Source of the DNA: Alloprevotella tannerae
GTDB taxonomy: Bacteria; Bacteroidota; Bacteroidia; Bacteroidales; Bacteroidaceae
DNA: 9,746 nt
Assembly (NCBI GenBank): GCA_015259305.1
Contig: JABZGO010000052.1
Span: 1 to 9,746 of the forward strand
Reading direction: 5' to 3'
The notes beneath the pieces were generated by a model. That model worked only from the letters and a program-made list of their open reading frames with translations, had not been told where the DNA came from and searched no databases. Position numbers and translations under genes: made by a program. Positions 6,085 through 9,746 of the stretch are shown here, in pieces (positions within the stretch are counted from its first letter, which is position 1; each line of letters opens with the position of its first letter).

Positions 6085-6822
6085 ATGAAACAAGTCATGC
6101 TATACCTCTTCTGCATCGTTTGTACATCGGCAATGGCGCAAAATAAGATAAATACGCAAACACCGAGAAAAACTGCGACCACTTCACAAGCATCAACGGC
6201 CGCCAAGACAACGCAAGATCTTACGGAAGATACTATATCTGCGTCATCGGCAGATAAAGATAAAATAGCCGACGCCGCACTCCCCCATCCATCGGGAGCC
6301 ACAAGGCATCTGATAAACGCAAATTACCGCAATAATATGCCTTGGGGCTTACACAAAGGACTGAATGCACAATTTGGTCTGTCGCTTACTGCGGGATTCG
6401 GGAAGTATGCCCCACGTGGCGTAGGATTTGGCCAGCATGTGGCCTTGACTTATGCCTTGCCGCTGAATAAACATTGGTCACTGGCCGCCGGTTTATATGC
6501 GGATCATCTCAACTGGGACGGTAATAATATGACCAATGCCGGAGTTTCTGCTTTGCTAAGCTATCAGGTGAATGAAAAATTGTGCTTGTATGCTTATGGT
6601 GAAAAGAACTTCTTCTCCGGTCATCGGCCCGCAACTTTATTTTATGGCCCTTACAGCTATTTCAACACACCCTCAGAACGTTTGGGCGTAGGGGCGGAAT
6701 ATAAGGTAAACGAGACGCTGACGTTGGGCCTAAACTTTGAGCACGCTGAATATGATCATCCGGCGTTTGGAGTAGTGTCTGCCGGCAGTTTGATGCGGCC
6801 CTATCGAGGCGCAGATTGGTAA
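6085..6822 (+). CDS. Exported outer-membrane beta-barrel-like protein
   Basis: A 245-residue protein with a signal peptide ending SAMA before Q19 (AxA rule, Gln at +1). Residues 20-62 form a low-complexity Thr/Ser/Ala/Lys-rich linker. From about residue 88 there are alternating amphipathic strands typical of a small beta-barrel: GLNAQFGLSLTAGFG, HVALTYALPL, WSLAAGLYADHL, LSYQV, LCLYAYGEK, LGVGAEYKV and TLTLGLNFEH. The last residue is Trp, compatible with the aromatic end often seen in BAM substrates. I recognise no specific family; it may be a structural or porin-like outer-membrane protein, or a barrel with a periplasmic tether. It stands alone: the upstream gene is divergent, and the downstream tetR gene has its own promoter 122 bases after its stop. 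I see no clear terminator after it, only a 6-bp inverted repeat (6846-6869) without a T-run. Confidence 0.65.
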   Translation: MKQVMLYLFCIVCTSAMAQNKINTQTPRKTATTSQASTAAKTTQDLTEDTISASSADKDKIADAALPHPSGATRHLINANYRNNMPWGLHKGLNAQFGLSLTAGFGKYAPRGVGFGQHVALTYALPLNKHWSLAAGLYADHLNWDGNNMTNAGVSALLSYQVNEKLCLYAYGEKNFFSGHRPATLFYGPYSYFNTPSERLGVGAEYKVNETLTLGLNFEHAEYDHPAFGVVSAGSLMRPYRGADW

Positions 6823-6920
6823 AAAGGAATAAATCATCGACATTTTTGGCTGATTTAAGACAAAGCCAACGAAAAGGCAATGAACTTAGCACATACACCT
6901 ATATGTTTGTGCAAGAAAAA

Positions 6921-6952
6921 CTTGTCTCAATCGTAAAAAGAGCTTACTTTTG
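6921..6952 (+). promoter_or_regulatory. Promoter of the tetR-fabG operon
   Basis: CTTG (6921-6924), a 20-base spacer and TACTTTTG (6945-6952) fit the Bacteroidetes consensus. The -7 is exact and the -33 has one mismatch. Transcription should begin near 6958, leaving a leader of about 70 bases before the ATG at 7032. Confidence 0.6.
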
Positions 6953-6962
6953 TGCGAAAATT

Positions 6963-7000
6963 CAAAGCTATAGTGCTATAGTTCTTGAAAAAGAGCTTTG
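6963..7000 (+). promoter_or_regulatory. Operator-like repeats and leader hairpin before tetR
   Basis: CTATAG-TG-CTATAG (6968-6981) is a symmetrical 14-bp site starting 16 bases after the -7 element. An outer inverted repeat, CAAAGCT (6963-6969) and AGCTTTG (6994-7000), encloses or overlaps it. Its position just after the predicted transcription start suits an autorepressor operator for the TetR protein encoded next, although the leader RNA could also fold here. Binding is inferred from position only. Confidence 0.4.
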
Positions 7001-7031
7001 GCACTTCACTTCCAAATCTCGATAAGAGCAT

Positions 7032-7661
7032 ATGTCAATCACGAAAACCAGACAAAAATTAGTAGAAATGGCGCGCGAGCTGTTTGCACGCAAAGGCATG
7101 GAGAATACAACGATGAATGATATCGCTGTAGCATCTAAATGCGGCCGACGAACGCTGTACACGTATTTCCGAAACAAGGAAGAAATCTACTATGCTGTTA
7201 TTGAAAGCGAATTGGAGTTGCTTTCTGATGACCTGGATCGTGTAGCTATGATGGACGCAGAGCCGGAACAGAAGCTCCTCCAGCTTATTTATACACACCT
7301 ACATACGATAAAAGAGGCTGTAACCAGAAACGGAACGCTTAGAGCAGAGTTCTTTCGTAATATTTGGATGGTTGAAAAAATGCGGAAGGCGCTGGATGCA
7401 GAAGAATGTCTTATCATTCGTCGCATTATAGAAGAAGGTGTAGCTCAAGGAAAATTTAAAGTGGAGAATATAGAACTCATGACGGACATTATACATTATA
7501 CTTGTCGCGGACTTGAAGTGCCTTATATCTACGATCGCTTAGCTATCGGCTTAAGCGAAGAGGACTCGCTGCCCATCGTTAGAAATATCATCAGACGAAC
7601 ATTGGGATACGAGGAGAATAAACAAGAAATAATCAACAATAATGATAAAATAACCTATTGA
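7032..7661 (+). CDS. TetR/AcrR-family transcriptional regulator
   Basis: A 209-residue regulator. The N-terminal TetR domain covers about residues 5-56: ARELFARKGMENTTMNDIAV, then KCGRRTLYTYFRNKEEIYYAV. The helix-turn-helix lies at about 27-46, with the conserved T-[IL]-Y-x-Y-F-x-[NS]-K-E motif. Residues 57-190 are the all-helical ligand-binding and dimerisation part, which is too divergent to predict a ligand. The last 15 residues are Asn-rich and probably disordered. The gene is followed after 2 bases by fabG, so the two are co-transcribed. TetR-type control of fatty-acid genes is known elsewhere (FabR, DesT), which makes an acyl-CoA or acyl-ACP signal plausible but unproven. Symmetrical repeats after its promoter suggest autoregulation. 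Confidence 0.88.
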   Translation: MSITKTRQKLVEMARELFARKGMENTTMNDIAVASKCGRRTLYTYFRNKEEIYYAVIESELELLSDDLDRVAMMDAEPEQKLLQLIYTHLHTIKEAVTRNGTLRAEFFRNIWMVEKMRKALDAEECLIIRRIIEEGVAQGKFKVENIELMTDIIHYTCRGLEVPYIYDRLAIGLSEEDSLPIVRNIIRRTLGYEENKQEIINNNDKITY

Positions 7662-7663
7662 AA

Positions 7664-8410
7664 ATGGGACTTTTAACTGGAAAAACAGCTTTGATCACGG
7701 GCGCTGCACGTGGCATCGGAAAAGCTATCGCAATTCGCTTCGCAGAAGAAGGAGCTAACATCGCTTTCACAGACCTTGTGATTGATGAGCACGGCGAGGC
7801 TACACGCAAAGAAGTAGAAGCAAAAGGAGTTAAATGTATGGCTTATGCCGGCAATGCTGCGAACTTTGAGGAAACACAAGCGCTGGTAGAACAAATACAT
7901 AAAGACTTTGGTAGCATAGATATATTGGTAAATAATGCAGGCATTACAAAAGATGGTCTCTTAATACGTATGACGGAAGCGCAATGGGATGCTGTGCTGA
8001 CAGTAAACTTGAAGTCTGCATTCAACTTTTCACATGCCGTAGCCCCAATTATGATGCGCCAACGTAAAGGCTCTATCATTAATATGGCCTCTGTTGTAGG
8101 TGTACATGGCAATGCCGGACAATGCAACTATGCAGCCTCAAAAGCCGGCATGATTGCTTTAGCTAAAAGCATCGCACAAGAATTAGGTAGTCGCGGCGTG
8201 CGCGCCAATGCTATCGCGCCAGGCTTTATTGAGACAGCCATGACAGAACAACTTCCGGAAGACGTTCGCAAAGATTGGATTGTACGCATTCCTCTGCGCC
8301 GTGGAGGACAACCTGATGATATTGCCAATACGGCTATTTACTTGGCAAGTGATTTATCGTCTTACGTGAGTGGACAGGTAATCCAAGTGGACGGTGGTAT
8401 GAATATGTAA
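7664..8410 (+). CDS. fabG: 3-oxoacyl-[acyl-carrier-protein] reductase FabG (SDR family)
   Basis: A 248-residue classical short-chain dehydrogenase. It should catalyse NADPH-dependent reduction of 3-oxoacyl-ACP to 3-hydroxyacyl-ACP in type II fatty-acid elongation, in the cytoplasm. Visible motifs are the cofactor loop T12-G-A-A-R-G-I-G19, N90-N-A-G93, and the catalytic tetrad N115, S143, Y156 and K160 (Y-A-A-S-K). Others are the NAIAPGFIETAMT segment and the C-terminal SYVSGQVIQVDGGMNM, typical of FabG. The ATG at 7664 is preferred; a TTG two codons earlier would overlap the tetR stop and gives a less usual start. The spacing of 2 bases after tetR means one transcript. Other SDRs can look similar, but the whole length and both ends fit FabG. 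A strong terminator follows 17 bases after the stop. Confidence 0.9.
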   Translation: MGLLTGKTALITGAARGIGKAIAIRFAEEGANIAFTDLVIDEHGEATRKEVEAKGVKCMAYAGNAANFEETQALVEQIHKDFGSIDILVNNAGITKDGLLIRMTEAQWDAVLTVNLKSAFNFSHAVAPIMMRQRKGSIINMASVVGVHGNAGQCNYAASKAGMIALAKSIAQELGSRGVRANAIAPGFIETAMTEQLPEDVRKDWIVRIPLRRGGQPDDIANTAIYLASDLSSYVSGQVIQVDGGMNM

Positions 8411-8427
8411 ACTCAAAAATAAATTTT

Positions 8428-8468
8428 GCTCTCTCCTTCTTTTACAAAGAATGGAGAGGGCTTTTTTT
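8428..8468 (+). terminator. Rho-independent terminator of tetR-fabG
   Basis: GCTCTCTCC (8428-8436) pairs with GGAGAGGGC (8453-8461), and TTCTT (8437-8441) with AAGAA (8447-8451). Only one base (8452) is bulged, and the loop TTACA has 5 bases. Seven T follow at 8462-8468. The next gene's ATG begins at 8469, on the base after the T-run. Confidence 0.9.
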
Positions 8469-9149
8469 ATGGAAATTTTATACGAAGACAATCATATTAT
8501 CATTGTCAACAAACAAGCGGGGGAGATCATTCAAGGTGACAAAACCGGCGATAAAACTGTTGCTGATGAGATCAAGGCTTATTTAAAAGAGAAATACAAC
8601 AAACCCGGAGCTGTATTTCTCGGTATTCCTCATCGTTTAGACAGACCGGTTAGTGGAGTTTCTATTTTTGCTCGCACAAGTAAGGCTTTGGCGCGCTTAA
8701 ATGAAATGTTTCGCAAAGGAGAAATAGAGAAGACCTATCAAGCAATAGTAATTCATGAACCCCAAATAGAATCCGGAACATTAGAACATTGGCTGACGCG
8801 TAATGAAAAACAAAATAAAGCTTATGCATACAATGAACAACGAAAAAATGCAAAGAAAGCCATTCTTGATTATGAAATAGAAGCAAAATGCGATCGTTAC
8901 TGGCTACTTAATGTCCACCTACATACAGGAAGACATCATCAAATTCGCTGCCAACTAGCTGCCATCGGTTGTCCTATAAAAGGAGATCTCAAGTATGGTG
9001 CTCCCCGTAGTAACGCAGATGGAAGCATATGCCTTCACGCCCGCAGTATTAGATTTGAACATCCAGTATCACATAAGATAATTTTTGCAGAAGCTCCTTA
9101 TCCATCTTTTCCTATATGGAACGTATTTCGAAAGCTCAACAACAAATAA
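8469..9149 (+). CDS. RluA-family RNA pseudouridine synthase
   Basis: A 226-residue pseudouridine synthase of the RluA/RluD family, which isomerises specific uridines in rRNA or tRNA. The catalytic motif H55-R-L-D58-R-P-V-S-G is intact, with D58 the nucleophile. Other family motifs are LYEDNHIIIVNK (4-15), FARTSKALARLNEMF (67-81), KTYQAIV (88-94), the TGRHHQIRCQLA segment (153-164) and PIKGDLKYG (169-177). No S4 domain is present, as in many short Bacteroidetes members, so the target site cannot be assigned. The ATG at 8469 is preferred because family members start MxxLYEDNHIIIVNK. An ATG at 8451 lies inside the terminator stem and would add MERAFF. How the gene is expressed is unclear: a strong terminator ends exactly at its start codon, and I see no good promoter upstream. 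Confidence 0.88.
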   Translation: MEILYEDNHIIIVNKQAGEIIQGDKTGDKTVADEIKAYLKEKYNKPGAVFLGIPHRLDRPVSGVSIFARTSKALARLNEMFRKGEIEKTYQAIVIHEPQIESGTLEHWLTRNEKQNKAYAYNEQRKNAKKAILDYEIEAKCDRYWLLNVHLHTGRHHQIRCQLAAIGCPIKGDLKYGAPRSNADGSICLHARSIRFEHPVSHKIIFAEAPYPSFPIWNVFRKLNNK

Positions 9150-9297
9150 AAAATAGCTTTATAATGGTCAATTGGTAAAGAGACATCAATTGGCATAGCA
9201 CCTCAAGAATTCTTATCATCTCATATACTACAAGGAAAGAAGTAGGATTGCACAAAATAGGGATCTACCTAGTAGATTTAGTGATATGTTACAAAAA

Positions 9298-9330
9298 AAG
9301 AGAAATAAACCTATCTCTTATACTAAGAGA
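9298..9330. repeat. Alternative short hairpins upstream of the tRNA promoter
   Basis: TCTCTTA (9314-9320) pairs with TAAGAGA (9324-9330) around a 3-base loop. The same segment can instead pair with AAGAGA at 9298-9303. A second small inverted repeat, ATCTAC/GTAGAT, lies at 9263-9277. There is no T-run and no gene directly controlled. It may be chance in AT-rich DNA, or a weak terminator for the pseudouridine synthase gene. Otherwise the spacer 9150-9379 shows nothing I can support. Confidence 0.3.
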
Positions 9331-9379
9331 CTTTGGAAAATCGGAAAGAAAAGAAAAATTGAAATTTTCTCCTGAAAAG

Positions 9380-9411
9380 TTTGGAAGATATCAGGAAACA
9401 CCGTATCTTTG
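9380..9411 (+). promoter_or_regulatory. Promoter of tRNA-Val
   Basis: TTTG (9380-9383), a 20-base spacer and TATCTTTG (9404-9411) match both Bacteroidetes consensus elements exactly. Transcription should start near 9418, about a dozen bases before the tRNA 5' end. Confidence 0.75.
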
Positions 9412-9430
9412 CAACGCTTTTCAGAACAAA

Positions 9431-9505
9431 GGACGCTTAGCTCAGCTGGTTTAGAGCGTCTGCCTTACAAGCAGAGGGTCGGCGGTTCGAATCCGTCAGC
9501 GTCCA
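9431..9505 (+). tRNA. tRNA-Val (anticodon UAC)
   Basis: A complete cloverleaf. The acceptor stem is GGACGCT with AGCGTCC (7 bp) and discriminator A at 9505. The D-arm is GCTC...GAGC. The anticodon stem is TCTGC/GCAGA, with loop CTTACAA and anticodon TAC at 9466-9468. The variable region is 5 bases, and the T-arm is GGCGG/CCGTC with loop TTCGAAT. UAC reads GUA and related valine codons. The 3' CCA is not encoded (the genome continues CAA) and must be added after transcription. It is a single tRNA gene with its own promoter and terminator. Confidence 0.95.
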
Positions 9506-9506
9506 C

Positions 9507-9545
9507 AAAAAAGTTGCACATATAAAATATGTACAACTTTTTTTT
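9507..9545 (+). terminator. Terminator of tRNA-Val
   Basis: AAGTTG (9511-9516) pairs with CAACTT (9534-9539), and ACATAT (9518-9523) with ATATGT (9527-9532). One C-A mismatch separates the two stem parts and the loop is 3 A. The run of eight T ends at 9545. The A-rich 5' flank could extend the stem with the T-run, so it may also work weakly on the other strand. Confidence 0.85.
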
Positions 9546-9676
9546 GCATCTAGTCCAACTTGGTTCACTATGTAGTCCTCCCATAAATAGTGGTTTATCA
9601 TCTGTTATTCAGTAATATAATAAACTATTGCTGTCCGGTAAAAAGTTTTTTGATCGATATGCCGTTCTTTTGGAGC

Positions 9677-9721
9677 GGGCAAAAAGTAAAGGGCTGATTT
9701 CATTTTGTGAAGTCAGCCCTT
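9677..9721 (-). terminator. Long hairpin, probable terminator of a leftward gene beyond the window
   Basis: Bases 9689-9702 pair with 9708-9721: a 14-bp stem with one G-U pair and loop TTTTG, GGGCTGA/TCAGCCC at its base. On the minus strand the stem is followed by TTTACTTTTTGCCC, a broken T-run, whereas the + side has only TAATGG. It therefore best fits a transcript arriving from the right. One minus frame from the window edge ends at a TAA at 9722-9720, overlapping the stem base, but too little is visible to identify a gene. The bases 9546-9676 show no gene. Confidence 0.5.
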
Positions 9722-9746
9722 AATGGTTAATTTGTATTCGACAAAA

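Noticed and set aside
6846..6869. TTGGCT/AGCCAA inverted repeat after the outer-membrane protein gene
   Set aside because: The stem is only 6 bp with a 12-base loop and no T-run on either side, so it is not supportable as a terminator.
7658..7663. TTG start for FabG two codons before the ATG
   Set aside because: It would overlap the tetR stop and use a rare start, while the ATG at 7664 gives the usual FabG N-terminus.
9163..9195. GGTCAATTGGTAAAGAGA resembles a tRNA D-arm
   Set aside because: No acceptor stem, anticodon arm or TTCGA-type T-arm can be found around it; the resemblance comes from repeated CAATTGG in AT-rich DNA.
9248..9454. 68-codon plus-strand ORF
   Set aside because: It runs through the tRNA promoter and into the tRNA gene, has no homology I recognise and a Lys-rich composition expected from AT-rich spacer.

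Overview
The window looks like chromosomal DNA from a member of the Bacteroidota, probably order Bacteroidales. The evidence is the house-keeping proteins (the HflX tail, the RluA-type synthase and the FabG version all read like Bacteroidales forms), the near absence of Shine-Dalgarno sites, secreted proteins cleaved just before Gln, and three promoters that fit the Bacteroidetes sigma-70 pattern TTTG/TTG-N19-20-TAnnTTTG. I see no phage, CRISPR, toxin-antitoxin or resistance genes. Most of the region is ordinary core genome.

Layout. (1) Positions 1-158 hold the 3' end of hflX on the + strand, closed by a strong terminator (193-231) that lies inside the last codons of a convergent cupin gene. 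(2) Positions 4775-181 hold a probable four-gene minus-strand operon. It encodes a lipoprotein resembling ABC-transporter substrate-binding proteins, a large cytoplasmic TPR protein, a secreted alpha/beta-hydrolase whose start overlaps the TPR gene, and a small cupin. A near-perfect promoter (4791-4821) precedes it and fixes the lipoprotein start at 4775. (3) Positions 4776-5234 are a 459-base gap containing the most unusual structure in the window: a perfect 40-bp spacerless palindrome (5016-5055) flanked by a 13-bp direct repeat with one mismatch, at a spacing of 66 bp (22 codons). (4) An AlkD-like DNA glycosylase gene (minus) and a small outer-membrane-type protein gene (plus) diverge from a 160-base intergenic region. 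(5) A TetR regulator and fabG form a tight two-gene operon with its own promoter, an operator-like repeat and a terminator. (6) An RluA-family pseudouridine synthase gene begins on the base after that terminator's T-run. (7) A tRNA-Val(UAC) gene has its own promoter and terminator. (8) The last 200 bases hold no complete gene but end in a long hairpin, probably the terminator of a leftward gene outside the window.

How the genes may work together. The SBP-TPR-hydrolase-cupin cluster is the only group that could be an uncharacterised functional unit: a surface ligand binder and an exported esterase with two cytoplasmic partners, but no permease or ATPase nearby. TetR-FabG suggests local control of fatty-acid elongation or a related ketoreduction. 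These are inferences from gene order; the individual family calls rest on visible motifs.
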